Below are positions 1 to 9,719 of a stretch of DNA of 64,000 nucleotides, in pieces. The notes under the pieces were generated by a model. The model was not told where the DNA came from, did no database searches, and worked only from the letters and a program-made list of their open reading frames with translations. Source of the DNA: Candidatus Saccharimonadota bacterium (GTDB lineage Bacteria > Patescibacteriota > Saccharimonadia > Saccharimonadales > Saccharimonadaceae). The first letter of the stretch is position 1. Each line of letters opens with the position of its first letter. The stretch lies in NCBI GenBank assembly GCA_002726935.1, contig PBTC01000019.1, forward strand, positions 82,435 through 146,434, in the 5' to 3' direction. Made by a program: the position numbers and the translations under genes.

Positions 1-2055
1 GTCGCCAACCACTAAAGCACGTTTTGCGAAAGCAAATCCGGATGCCCCGACCTCAGGCGTGACCTGACCGGCCTCGTCCACTATCAGTACATCTGCGAAG
101 TTAAAAGCTATGCTGTGCTCAAAGCGGTTCTTGAAAGAAAAGTATTTAGGCAGGGTGTGAAAGGTTGAGACGAAACAAGGGGTTAACATAGCCCGTCTCG
201 AATAGATCTTCTCGAGTTCCTTTTCTGTTGAAGGGGTTCCGTAAAAGACCTTGTCGGGAATGCCGTTCCATACCGTGGAGTTCATCTCTTGAATCCACCG
301 GCCTTCCCAATAGTGGGTTGCAAGTTTAAACAGAGGTTGCCTAATCTTGCTGTCCGCGACGAAATCGAGCTTATCTATCTCAATTGTGCCGGAGTCAGGA
401 ATACCTAACTTCTCTCCCACTCCGGCGAGATCTCTCTGGGAGTCCTTAAATTTTTCAACCGCGTCTCTGTATTTAACAAGCAGTGCTGAAAAATCACTAG
501 ATGACTTCGTACATATGTCTTTGCAGATCTCAAAAGCTGACTCGGCGGATAAATAGCCGTTAGGGTCTAGTGACATTTCACTCAATTCTGAAAGGCCTAG
601 AGTCATTACAAGATCTCTGAACGATGCGGAAAGGTCACTGTGAACCTGCGGCCTTGACTGAACTGTCTCTTTCCAGATTTTTTGGGCGTTTTCAAGCAGG
701 TCGAAGCGCTCCCTTAATATGGCTATCTGATCCCTGCAGTGCTGCTCAATATCTTTTACCTGGGGAAAGGTCTTTTGAATAGTCGCGATCCTATTTGCCG
801 CTACGGCATAGGCATTGACTTTCACCTCGATGCCGTAGAGCAAGCCGTATCCTTTTTTAAGGGACGCGTGAAGAGCGGCAACGGCGTCCGAGAGAGTAAG
901 GTCTGAGTCATCCCTCTTGAACGCCCTCCTAAACTTCTCTAGAAAGAATTGATTCACTCGAGTGGATTCGAGTGATTCGATTTCGGTCATCCGGTCAATA
1001 TCAAAGAAACCTGACTCAGTACCTTCCTTAAAATAGAGTCCGTAGCTCTCAATTTCTGGAATCCAGCGGCCCTGAAGCCTGCTGTCTGGATTTTCATTGA
1101 TAGAAGAGAAAGATGCGAGAATGTTGGTTACAGCTTGGTTGTTTGTAGAGCATGCTATGACTTTGGGTGGGTAAGCATCACCTCTTATGGCGGCTCCAAC
1201 CCATACTGAAGCTACCACGCTTTGAAGAAGAGTGGTCTTACCTGTTCCTGGCGGGCCGTTAAGTGCCACCACCTCACCCAATTCTGAATCCATGAAGTTT
1301 GTCAATGCGAGACGTTGTGAGTCAGCAAGACCAAATTCAGGGCTCATATGACCGGCTCGAGCGGCCATCAACTCATTCTCAGTCAAAACTATTTTCTGGG
1401 ACCCAGCGTCCTTTGATGCGATAGTCGCGAACAGTGGTATGTCCTTCTCTTTGGCAATAGCAGCCTGAATTTCTTTGTAAACGAAATCGATCCTGCTATT
1501 TACGGTTCTCTCGGGAAAGAACAAAAAGATATCCGAAGATTTTTTGTAAATTGGATTCTTTTCAAGGAATTCAGACATGAGGCTCTGCTCAAGTTGCCCG
1601 CAATACTCCAGAAGTTCCCGAGCTGAACCTCCTCGCCAAGGGTTGGATTTTATATAGTCGAGCTGCGCAGAATGAAAGGCCACAAAGAAACGGTCAGAGC
1701 TAGTGGAGTCCTCTCCTTTAAGAAGATCCGTCTGGATTAGAGGTTGCTTTGATGTGGGAACAAGAACCCCGGCTTCGCCTATTTCGCACGTGGCTACGAC
1801 AGCACTAAATGACATCGGCTTTGATCTGTCTTTGTCGAATTCCTTTTTTGTGAAGGTCCCAATAAGGAGGGTAACTTCTGCACTCCCGGAGACGAAGTTA
1901 CTCTTAAGAAACCGCTGAGCAAGCTTCGAATCGAGCTCCCCTGCCTCGACTAGAGAACTACCGACTGAAATGCCCCCCGATCTCTTTACCTCGGATGGAG
2001 AGAGATACGGGTTTGCCGCAAGGGCTGATTTCCAGTAATCCACAATTGATTTCAT
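1..2055 (-). CDS. SF1 DNA2/NAM7-like helicase / AAA ATPase, N-terminal part, truncated by the left window edge
   Basis: Not in the ORF track. Reading the reverse strand from ATG at 2055 gives an open frame (MKSIVDYWKSALAANPYLSPSEVKRSGG...) with Walker A NGPPGTGKTTLLQSVVA around 1213-1262; I saw no stop in the part I translated and the helicase continues beyond position 1. Confidence 0.75.
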   Translation of the reverse strand, partial: MKSIVDYWKSALAANPYLSPSEVKRSGGISVGSSLVEAGELDSKLAQRFLKSNFVSGSAEVTLLIGTFTKKEFDKDRSKPMSFSAVVATCEIGEAGVLVPTSKQPLIQTDLLKGEDSTSSDRFFVAFHSAQLDYIKSNPWRGGSARELLEYCGQLEQSLMSEFLEKNPIYKKSSDIFLFFPERTVNSRIDFVYKEIQAAIAKEKDIPLFATIASKDAGSQKIVLTENELMAARAGHMSPEFGLADSQRLALTNFMDSELGEVVALNGPPGTGKTTLLQSVVASVWVGAAIRGDAYPPKVIACSTNNQAVTNILASFSSINENPDSRLQGRWIPEIESYGLYFKEGTESGFFDIDRMTEIESLESTRVNQFFLEKFRRAFKRDDSDLTLSDAVAALHASLKKGYGLLYGIEVKVNAYAVAANRIATIQKTFPQVKDIEQHCRDQIAILRERFDLLENAQKIWKETVQSRPQVHSDLSASFRDLVMTLGLSELSEMSLDPNGYLSAESAFEICKDICTKSSSDFSALLVKYRDAVEKFKDSQRDLAGVGEKLGIPDSGTIEIDKLDFVADSKIRQPLFKLATHYWEGRWIQEMNSTVWNGIPDKVFYGTPSTEKELEKIYSRRAMLTPCFVSTFHTLPKYFSFKNRFEHSIAFNFADVLIVDEAGQVTPEVGASGFAFAKRALVVGD

Positions 2056-2164
2056 TGGATCTTAAGTTTCGTAGGGGTATCGGTTTATTTTTTGCCTAGC
2101 GGTTGCAATAAGCAAGCAAAAGCAGCGGACAATCCGCACCCCTCCTATACAAAAAACTTTAGTC

Positions 2165-4180
2165 CTAGAATCTTGACGGGGAATTGGCCACCATCCGGCG
2201 CGCCTCTCTTCGTTTTGCATCAAGCTCCAAAAAACTTGAGATCGAGTCTTCGTCATCGAAGCCTTTTTCCCCAATCTCCAGTGCTTTAGATTCAAAAACA
2301 ACGGCTCGTGCTACATCTAAAGTTCTATCAAAGCTAGGGGTCTCCGGACCCTCGCTGCTATCTAGAGCTAGCGCAAGGTCTCCTACATAAAGCATGGTGT
2401 CTTTATGGTCTGTATCCTTGAAATGAGAAATTAGGCCCTCAACATTAACGTAGGGGTCTGCGCTGATGAGATCATGCAACGCGACCAGGAATTGCATTTC
2501 CTTGGCTTGCAGGTTGAATCCCTTGATTTCTTCAATTAGGCCCCTGCTTTTCTCGAGATTATCGCTATCCAGAAGCAAGAATGAGCTTAGGGTCAGAATT
2601 GGGCTCTTTGCCACTACCGTTGAGTCATTGGCGATATCTCGATGATTAATGGTAGGTGTTGCCCTCTTGAATTGAGATTCCACCTTCTCAGACAAAAACC
2701 CCTTGGCCACCGCCATCTGAACTTCCATTGACCTAGTTAAAGTTGCTCGATAGATGTCGTTTTTGAAGTTAGCAAGGACGTCAACCATCTCATCCAGCAC
2801 CTTAGCCATGAAGGTTACGTCAGTCTCTTTATTGAAATCATAGCTGGCATCGAAGTGCTCCGACCCCCTCAATTTTTGCGCTGTAATCTCGATTAAGACT
2901 TCATGCACAGGCTTTCTTTGGGCGATCGCAGCCTCGAAAACGGCCAGTTTGTTTTTTCGAATCAGATTCTTCTCGTCATTAGATAAGCGGGACTCCTCTT
3001 GGGTCAATGAGAAGAACTGGTCAGGATCCTTACCTTCCGGTGAGAACATGACCGATACTTTTTTCCTTGAATCGACCAGCGCAGCGGCCGTGAGAACGCT
3101 CTTAAAGGCCGCTGTGTAACCTGCATAATCCGCGTCGAAGCAAAAGATTATTTCATCACATAACTTGAAGACACTCTCAATCTGGCCGGATGTAACAGCC
3201 GTTCCGGAGGAGGCCAGTGTTTCCTTGATGTGATAAAAATGACACTTGGTCACATCCATTTGGCCCTCAACAAAGAGAGCTCTGTTCTTCTTTATAATGT
3301 GTGGTCTGGCCTGATACAAACCGAAAAGCTCTGTACCTTTCTTAAAAAGTTCGGTGGTCGGTGTGTTGATATACTTCTGCTTTGGATTATCCTCCAGGGC
3401 CCGACCTGAAAAACCTATTACGTCGCCATCCTTATTAAGAAAAGGGAAGACCACTCTGTTGCGGAACTGGTCATAGCGAGAGGTGCCGTCGGTGTCCGTT
3501 TTTACTAAGCCAGCGGCAAGCAAAAAAGGATTCGTATCATAGTCAGGGAATACGCTGCGAAGGCCCTCTTTTGTTGTCGTGCCAATTCTAAAATCGACTA
3601 TGCTGTCGCCTTTGACATCTCGGTTAAGCAAATACATCTTTGCTTCTGCCGTGTTCTTTGAGCTTCCTTTGACTTCGCCGCGCTTAAAGGCGTTCTCGTC
3701 TATCAGGTTGAAGAAGTAAAAGTCTGCCGCCCTCTTTAGAACATCTTTGATTTTTCCGATCCGAACCAGATCTTCCTTTTCCTCGTCGCTAAGCTCTCGC
3801 TTTTTAGGCAGAGGGACCCCCGTCATTCGTGACAATGTCTCGCAAGCTTTACTGAAGTCCAACCCCGCCACCTTTTGCAGGATATCAAAGACATCCACTG
3901 GGGGTGTTTTATCAACAGGGAAAGGAACATTGAGCGCTCTTAGTTCTAGGCGCTTGAATTCATTGCTACACTTGAAACATTGGAGCCTCCCTGGCCCGCT
4001 CTTGTTGGTCTCGTAAATGTGGGCTGTATCGGTTCCTCCACACCCTTTGTCCAAACAGTGAGTTTTGCCGTTGCTACCTGGGGTCGCTCCGTTATACGCA
4101 AAGTCCAAAACATCCTTGATTTTGGCTTTTTCCTTAATTTCGGCACGGAACCGTGCGAGATCGTTTCTTGTGTCGTTCAT
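2165..4180 (-). CDS. dnaG-like: DnaG-type DNA primase (CHC2 zinc-finger, catalytic core, Toprim)
   Basis: Zinc-binding region CLDKGCGGTD...LQCFKCSN; NRVVFPFLNKDGDVIGFSGRALEDNPKQKYINTPTTELFKKGTELFGL; Toprim VEGQMDV...IIFCFDADYAG. Confidence 0.9.
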   Translation of the reverse strand: MNDTRNDLARFRAEIKEKAKIKDVLDFAYNGATPGSNGKTHCLDKGCGGTDTAHIYETNKSGPGRLQCFKCSNEFKRLELRALNVPFPVDKTPPVDVFDILQKVAGLDFSKACETLSRMTGVPLPKKRELSDEEKEDLVRIGKIKDVLKRAADFYFFNLIDENAFKRGEVKGSSKNTAEAKMYLLNRDVKGDSIVDFRIGTTTKEGLRSVFPDYDTNPFLLAAGLVKTDTDGTSRYDQFRNRVVFPFLNKDGDVIGFSGRALEDNPKQKYINTPTTELFKKGTELFGLYQARPHIIKKNRALFVEGQMDVTKCHFYHIKETLASSGTAVTSGQIESVFKLCDEIIFCFDADYAGYTAAFKSVLTAAALVDSRKKVSVMFSPEGKDPDQFFSLTQEESRLSNDEKNLIRKNKLAVFEAAIAQRKPVHEVLIEITAQKLRGSEHFDASYDFNKETDVTFMAKVLDEMVDVLANFKNDIYRATLTRSMEVQMAVAKGFLSEKVESQFKRATPTINHRDIANDSTVVAKSPILTLSSFLLLDSDNLEKSRGLIEEIKGFNLQAKEMQFLVALHDLISADPYVNVEGLISHFKDTDHKDTMLYVGDLALALDSSEGPETPSFDRTLDVARAVVFESKALEIGEKGFDDEDSISSFLELDAKRREARRMVANSPSRF

Positions 4181-6147
4181 ATGAAGATACGTACCTTTTT
4201 CTGAGGGGCGAGCTTATTCTCGTCCCCGCCTCTCTCAATAAATGATTTTCTAGCGTCCAATCTGATGGAGTTCTCTCTGTGGTTGCAAGCGACGCTTACC
4301 AGATAGTCCAAGGGAATCGCTGGGTGTCTAATCGCAATCGACTTGAGAGCTCTTTTAGGGCTGTCCTCGACCACTTTTATTGCGGCCTGAACAGGAAAGT
4401 TCGGATTATTGATAGCCGCGGCCTGAACCGTAATATCGCCATGAGTCGAAAAGACCCTTTGTAGCTGAATCGCGTCTGCCGACTGTCCTGAAACAAAGCT
4501 TCTAATGACCTCAGTATCCGCCTCTTTTTCGATCATGCTGATAATCGACTCAGGAAGACCCGGACGACCGGCAATGTCCGCTCTAAGTGCAGGCCCCGAC
4601 TTCCCGTAAATTTTCTTAAGGAGATCATGGGGTGTATTTGGGTGGGAGGAAAATACCTTTAACACCGCGGGATTCTCCTCGTTTTCCAGTGCCTCTCTGA
4701 TCTTGCTCTCCGATGTGCCTGGGTTCGAATAGGCGGAGCAACGAACTGCTGCGATGGGGTGAGAATAAAGCCTATCAAGATGGCTCGCTGGAAGATTCTT
4801 GTGTCCACCGGCTTGGATAATAAGCGCAGGATCCTGTTGGGTGTCTATAACATGCATCAGAAGCTTCGATGGAGTGTGTGGATTGGATATCCCAGCCCGC
4901 ATAATTTTTGGTGCTTCAGTCATATAAGCCGCAATTGACGTCTTGACCCCTGCCCTGGGATGCTGTGCTGCTTGCACAAGCAAATCAGTCCATTCCCCGG
5001 CACCGCTGCTTGAAAATTTCTTAATGAATTCCTCCAGCAGCGAATCATCAACCTTATCGGATGATAGCGCAGCCTTTTTAGCCTCCATTGATTCGCTCTG
5101 GAAAAGTGCGAGACGCATAGTCTCGATGTCCGCCATAGGATGTCGAATAGCAGTGAGAGCTATTTCTTCCCGGTGGGACGAAGCAAGTCTTCTAACGGTT
5201 TCAGGAGGGACGTCTTTTATTGTGCGCAGTGCCTGCGCTAACTCTTTTGGATTATCGGAGCTTAAACTTGGATTGTTTTTGCCTTCTAGCCCAAGCCTCG
5301 CCAGTAGCGTCGAGCAATAGGTGCTAGGGATGGCTTCGAGAATAAACTGAATATCCTCGACGGGTACATTTTGGATCTGTGTTCCAGCGGGGAAGGTTTT
5401 CTTTGACTTGGTGAAGGAATCCAACGCACCCCAAACTCCAACATCGTTTTTATCCATGAACTGGGTGCTTTGTTCGTGGAGTTGATATTTGTTCCCTGAC
5501 TTGGGAAGGAATACGAACAGTTCATCCTTGCGGAAGTAGTTTGCAAACATATTGGTGTAGCCGGTACACCAAGAAGTACCGTTTGCCCAATATTGTGAGG
5601 CCTCGTAGTTCCTAAGCCCAATCACGCGTCCGTTATCTGACTCATGCACAATAAATATGCCTTCATTTTTTAGGCGTTTGAGTTCTGCTTTTTTCGACTC
5701 AACTGCGGGGGCGGCCAACAATTCCGCTAGGGCGCCTTCAAGTTGAGCGATAGTCTTATATTGGTTGATATCCTGAATAGGCAATCGGACTCGGTTCTGA
5801 ACATAGCCATCCAAAGCTTCTTTCGCCCGGATGGAATCCTCAAACCGGTATTCTTGTCTCTCGTATCGCTTACACAGCCACTCGGTGAACTGGCCGTTGT
5901 GAGAAGGATCGCACTCGCGACGTAGATACATGACAAGCTTTTCAGGGCTTTTGATTTCTGAAAATTGATCTTGCGCGATCGCCTCAATAAATTTCGGGTT
6001 GGTAGTGAACTTAGATAGCACATTGGAGACGCGAGGAGTCACATCGACGTACTTAGGCGCACCTTGGGGGATATTTGCGACTCGAGATTCGATCAACTCG
6101 ACTTCTAGTTCCGTGAGAGGTTCTTGAAGTAGGTTTTCGTCTGCCAT
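4177..6147 (-). CDS. Hypothetical protein: N-terminal 'WCTGYTN' domain plus C-terminal HEAT/LRV-like helical repeats
   Basis: Motif GTSWCTGYTNMFANYFRKDELFVFLPKSGNKYQLHEQSTQFMDKNDV followed by many approximately 24-30 aa repeats of HP/NP..P...L type. Overlaps the primase start by 4 bp (ATGA). Confidence 0.6.
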   Translation of the reverse strand: MADENLLQEPLTELEVELIESRVANIPQGAPKYVDVTPRVSNVLSKFTTNPKFIEAIAQDQFSEIKSPEKLVMYLRRECDPSHNGQFTEWLCKRYERQEYRFEDSIRAKEALDGYVQNRVRLPIQDINQYKTIAQLEGALAELLAAPAVESKKAELKRLKNEGIFIVHESDNGRVIGLRNYEASQYWANGTSWCTGYTNMFANYFRKDELFVFLPKSGNKYQLHEQSTQFMDKNDVGVWGALDSFTKSKKTFPAGTQIQNVPVEDIQFILEAIPSTYCSTLLARLGLEGKNNPSLSSDNPKELAQALRTIKDVPPETVRRLASSHREEIALTAIRHPMADIETMRLALFQSESMEAKKAALSSDKVDDSLLEEFIKKFSSSGAGEWTDLLVQAAQHPRAGVKTSIAAYMTEAPKIMRAGISNPHTPSKLLMHVIDTQQDPALIIQAGGHKNLPASHLDRLYSHPIAAVRCSAYSNPGTSESKIREALENEENPAVLKVFSSHPNTPHDLLKKIYGKSGPALRADIAGRPGLPESIISMIEKEADTEVIRSFVSGQSADAIQLQRVFSTHGDITVQAAAINNPNFPVQAAIKVVEDSPKRALKSIAIRHPAIPLDYLVSVACNHRENSIRLDARKSFIERGGDENKLAPQKKVRIFI

Positions 6148-6217
6148 GATGATTCACAGGGAATTTATGATGAATTCAATTTTGAGTGATAGTGAGCCAA
6201 TTTCCAAACAGAAACGA

Positions 6218-6460
6218 CTATGCAAAATCACCAGTGGACTCGATGCTCAGGTTCTGCTCAGTCAAAAATGGGAAGCGATGAATAAGCAACTTGGTAAGAC
6301 TCCCGGAGTTTGAGAAAAGAAGGGCATGGCCAGATTCGCTGAGAAGAGCAACCTGTCGCTTACCTCGAAAGAACTGGGTCTCCACCTCCCATCTGGCCAC
6401 CGAGCCCGCTGAGCTATAAAGCACAGCTTTATCGGATTCAATTAGAAGCTTGTACTGCAC
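6218..6460 (-). CDS. Hypothetical small protein
   Basis: 80 aa ORF in the same orientation and tightly packed with flanking minus-strand ORFs. Confidence 0.45.
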   Translation of the reverse strand: MQYKLLIESDKAVLYSSAGSVARWEVETQFFRGKRQVALLSESGHALLFSNSGSLTKLLIHRFPFLTEQNLSIESTGDFA

Positions 6461-6462
6461 GA

Positions 6463-7215
6463 TCAGGCGGAGATGGTTGAGGATGCAAATCGCATTGCGT
6501 CTCTGAATATTTGCGGTGATATTTTGGTGTACTTCGTCACCTTGGGGATAGAAGCGTCGGCGGTGAGCTTGATGCTTTCAATATCACCGGAGACCCGACC
6601 CACTTCCTCGGCAAGATCGCGCGTCCAGCCATTGAGAGGAAGGCGCCACTGTTTTGAAATCAAATAAAGAGGAACCTCACCAACGCTGATCTTTTTTAGT
6701 GCTGCATATTGGGTGAGGAATCCGTTGCGCATAAGTCTCATGGCCTCTACGCTTGTTGCCTCTGTCGTGGCGACGATTGAGAATCTTTGGCTACCGTCCT
6801 CGTGAAGCGGATTGATCAATCTGACGGTTGCTGCCATTTTCTTATTTATCAACAACAAGTTGTCTAGGATTTGTATCGGAAGGAATCCGCTGTTTACCTT
6901 TGGTGCGAGCCAGAGGATGTTGGCCCTAATCGCGTTCCAAAGATCACAGACCAGGTCCTCTTTGGTGGGGCTTTCGCAGGTCTCAATGCCAAGGCACCTA
7001 CTCCCCTTGACCAATCGTTGATCTACGAATGGCTCAATGGATCGTACGAAGTTCTCGACCTCGTAACTGATTTGAACCAAATGCTTGAACCCCGATTTTT
7101 TTGCGCAAAACGAGAGTCTCTTTAATTCAAACCACGCGAAATCGAATATCTCACTGGCTGGCTTTAGAAAAATATCAGATCTGATTCCCACTCTTGCGCC
7201 CCTAAAAGACCTCAA
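6463..7215 (-). CDS. Hypothetical protein
   Basis: 250 aa ORF, 2 bp from the next minus-strand ORF; intergenic palindrome upstream. Confidence 0.55.
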   Translation of the reverse strand: MRSFRGARVGIRSDIFLKPASEIFDFAWFELKRLSFCAKKSGFKHLVQISYEVENFVRSIEPFVDQRLVKGSRCLGIETCESPTKEDLVCDLWNAIRANILWLAPKVNSGFLPIQILDNLLLINKKMAATVRLINPLHEDGSQRFSIVATTEATSVEAMRLMRNGFLTQYAALKKISVGEVPLYLISKQWRLPLNGWTRDLAEEVGRVSGDIESIKLTADASIPKVTKYTKISPQIFRDAMRFASSTISA

Positions 7216-7243
7216 AAATTATTTGATTGATGCATAAAATGTC

Positions 7244-7261
7244 TTACAGTGTACGGAGTAA
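7244..7261. promoter_or_regulatory. Operator-like palindrome TTAC-AGT-GTAC-GGA-GTAA
   Basis: Between divergent 7215(-) and 7388(+); perfect TTACN3GTACN3GTAA. Confidence 0.65.
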
Positions 7262-7387
7262 AACATTTAATAGAAAAAAACGCAAGAAATTTCCACTGCT
7301 TTTGCTTGGACGATTTTTGTTTGAGGTCTCATTGGCTGTACTTAAGATTGTGATGAAGGCGCGAATTCAAGCGCGAAGAGGCTAGCT

Positions 7388-7954
7388 ATGGAAAGTTTCC
7401 CAACGAAAAGTTTCAGATCCCAAGGAACGCTACGATTCCTTAGAGCGTTCTCGTCTGAAGTTAACAAGAAGATTGTTGCCTTCGATCTGGAGAGGGCCGG
7501 TAAGTCTCTAGACAGCGCAATCGTCGAGTACGCGCACCTAGTAATAAACCCAGCGGACGGGAGCGTCGCAAGTGGGTGGGGGTTGATGAATCCCAAGGGG
7601 CCAATTGAGGAATCAATGAGCCTGCGCCACAAAGTCTACCCCGTGGATGTAGAGGGCAAACCAACAATTGATGCTTATGCTGAAAAGCTTGCAGAGCTCT
7701 ACCGTGGGGCGGTGGTGGTTTGCGCAGACAGCACTAGAGAGAATTGGGAGACTTTAAAAACCTCGCTGGTGAGAGCTGGAATTTTAGCGGAGACTTTGGG
7801 CTCAGTACGTTTGATTGAGTTGCAGGATATAAATATCCCCTGCTCAGGGGGGGCGTACAAAGCTCACAGCAAACTTTTGATAGGGTCATGGAGTCATGCG
7901 GGAAGCTATCTGGCCACATATTCAATAACGGGGCGAAGACACTATACGAACTGA
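7388..7954 (+). CDS. DEDD-type (RNase T/DnaQ-like) 3'-5' exonuclease, N-terminal part
   Basis: KIVAFDLERAGKSLDSAIVEYAHLVI (DxE motif) and VVVCADSTRENWETLKTSL; the frame deteriorates after a G7 run at 7847-7853 and may continue in frame with 7888..8532. Confidence 0.6.
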   Translation: MESFPTKSFRSQGTLRFLRAFSSEVNKKIVAFDLERAGKSLDSAIVEYAHLVINPADGSVASGWGLMNPKGPIEESMSLRHKVYPVDVEGKPTIDAYAEKLAELYRGAVVVCADSTRENWETLKTSLVRAGILAETLGSVRLIELQDINIPCSGGAYKAHSKLLIGSWSHAGSYLATYSITGRRHYTN

Positions 7955-8532
7955 TTAACCATCAAGAGAAAAAATATCAAGAAGAATCGAACGTCGGGGA
8001 GGGACAAGCAAATCAATTTAAGCCGTCTGCTCAGGAAAAGGGCTTAGTCACCGATTCGAAGACAGGACCCGGGGAGTCTGTTTCACCGAGCGATCGCGCA
8101 AAGGTTTGGTTAAACGCCAGGATCGAGGCTGGAGAAATCTTCCCAAGTTGGTCCCAAAGGTTTCTTATTGAAAAACTGCAGCAGAAATTCCCCATTCCAG
8201 GTGGCCCAATTGATTCCAATGCGAGTGCTTTTGGTTTTGCATTAAGTGACGCTTTGAAAAGCGGTGTGCTGCAGCCCAGCGCCCTGGTGCATCCAGGGCT
8301 CATGAAGGAAATGGTTCCAACGCTTGCGAAACTAATTGGTCGGCCTCAGTTAACGCTTACAGAAGCCCAGAAGTCCTTGAGTGAAGAGACCGCGAGGGCT
8401 TTTGACTACCCGATGATTCGGGCCGCTTTGATGATACTAGGTCATCCGTCATACGCCGCGCAAAAGAAAGCCGCGCCGACCAACAACGGCCCCCAGTCAA
8501 AACAATCCAAGCCAAAATCTATGAGTATGTGA
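7888..8532 (+). CDS. Hypothetical protein; possible C-terminal continuation of the exonuclease through a -1 frameshift
   Basis: ORF 214 aa; its frame is open upstream to the G7 run, giving ...GGVQSSQQTFDRVMESCGKLSGHIFNNGAKTLYELINHQEK. Confidence 0.5.
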   Translation: MESCGKLSGHIFNNGAKTLYELINHQEKKYQEESNVGEGQANQFKPSAQEKGLVTDSKTGPGESVSPSDRAKVWLNARIEAGEIFPSWSQRFLIEKLQQKFPIPGGPIDSNASAFGFALSDALKSGVLQPSALVHPGLMKEMVPTLAKLIGRPQLTLTEAQKSLSEETARAFDYPMIRAALMILGHPSYAAQKKAAPTNNGPQSKQSKPKSMSM

Positions 8533-9083
8533 GGACCTCAATGAACCAAGTGAAGCCTGAGAGCAAGTCGCCACCCAAGACCGAGAGCTTTGGGGCCGGG
8601 AAATTCCTGGACTACATTAAAGCCTCAACAGGACAGCCTCAAGGATCCCGAATCGAAGTGTCGGTGGGAAAGATGTCGCGCGCGGAAAACCGCGCCCTGT
8701 CGAAGGAAATAAAGTCAAAAATCGAATCGGTCACCAAGAATTCAGGTATTTGGGCGCTCTGCGCTCTGGAGGAGGTCAGAAAAATTTCTCTGTCCCTTGC
8801 AGGCAGAGAACTTCTCACCGAACAGATACGAGAAATAGCCGAGCCAAAGATTGGACCTGCACCAAATGACGGGCGAGCCTGGGGAGGAGTTATTCGGAAG
8901 GCTGTAAAGCTGGGATATCTGGTTGGCGACGGGAGGTGGTCGCCAGCGAAGACCTCCCATGGTGGTCCGAAGGTTCTTTGGACTTTATCCGGTTTGGATG
9001 AAGGAGCATTTATGACGGATGCCCAAAAAGAGCGGGCTCGTCGATTTATTAAGATGAACTTGAGTCGCGCAGACGCACGTTAA
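8529..9083 (+). CDS. Hypothetical protein, possible winged-helix C-terminus
   Basis: 184 aa, 4-bp overlap with the previous ORF; WGGVIRKAVKLGYLVGDGRWSPAKTSHGGPKVLWTL. Confidence 0.5.
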   Translation: MRTSMNQVKPESKSPPKTESFGAGKFLDYIKASTGQPQGSRIEVSVGKMSRAENRALSKEIKSKIESVTKNSGIWALCALEEVRKISLSLAGRELLTEQIREIAEPKIGPAPNDGRAWGGVIRKAVKLGYLVGDGRWSPAKTSHGGPKVLWTLSGLDEGAFMTDAQKERARRFIKMNLSRADAR

Positions 9084-9095
9084 CTGGAGGTTTAA

Positions 9096-9629
9096 ATGGA
9101 AATTATCACAAAACTTACTCTTGAAGAGTACCTGCGTTTCGTATGCTCAAGCCGTGGCGTCCGCGTAAAGAAAGACAGCGAATTTGCAGGATACTCACTA
9201 AACTCGCTTGCTGGAGAGATTGGCTACGGTTTCCCAACGAAAGAAAACGCTTTCCGCGAGTTCTGCAAAGAGGAAGATGACATTGACGTTGACTTCATTG
9301 AAAGAAATCTAGACCGCCTGACTTTGAGAGAAGGAGACGAGGTAACAGCGCCGGATGGGCAGAAAGGTGTTGTCGCAGAGATCTTTTCCAAATCCGGTCT
9401 AATTGAGTCCCCGCGCACCAAAATAAACATAGCTGACGCAAATGACAAGGTATTCAAAACAATAAACTATGAAATGCTAAAGGCACACCAGGTCAGTGCC
9501 CACTCCGAGTTTAAGGGTGCTGCTTCAATGGAAAGCAGTGTGCATGAAGTCCAAAGCAAGGACATCGACGCCGAAGTTAGCGCTTCCATAGCCCCAAAGA
9601 AGAGCGCGCAGTATTCTTTCAACTTTTAA
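9096..9629 (+). CDS. Hypothetical protein
   Basis: 177 aa ORF, SD-like ggagg upstream (9087-9091). Confidence 0.5.
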   Translation: MEIITKLTLEEYLRFVCSSRGVRVKKDSEFAGYSLNSLAGEIGYGFPTKENAFREFCKEEDDIDVDFIERNLDRLTLREGDEVTAPDGQKGVVAEIFSKSGLIESPRTKINIADANDKVFKTINYEMLKAHQVSAHSEFKGAASMESSVHEVQSKDIDAEVSASIAPKKSAQYSFNF

Positions 9630-9668
9630 CAAAAGAAAAGTGTTTCTAACCGCAATAATTAATAAGTG

Positions 9669-9686
9669 CTACACTGTACACCGTAC
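9669..9686. promoter_or_regulatory. Operator-like palindrome CTAC-ACT-GTAC-ACC-GTAC
   Basis: Upstream of the Sel1-like gene at 9720. Confidence 0.6.
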
Positions 9687-9719
9687 CATTAAATACAAAA
9701 TTTTGCGTTCAAGAGACCC

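Noticed and set aside
5286-5621. 111-aa alternate-frame ORF in the 4177..6147 CDS
   Set aside because: Nested out-of-frame ORF with unlikely composition; the 656-aa frame is better supported.
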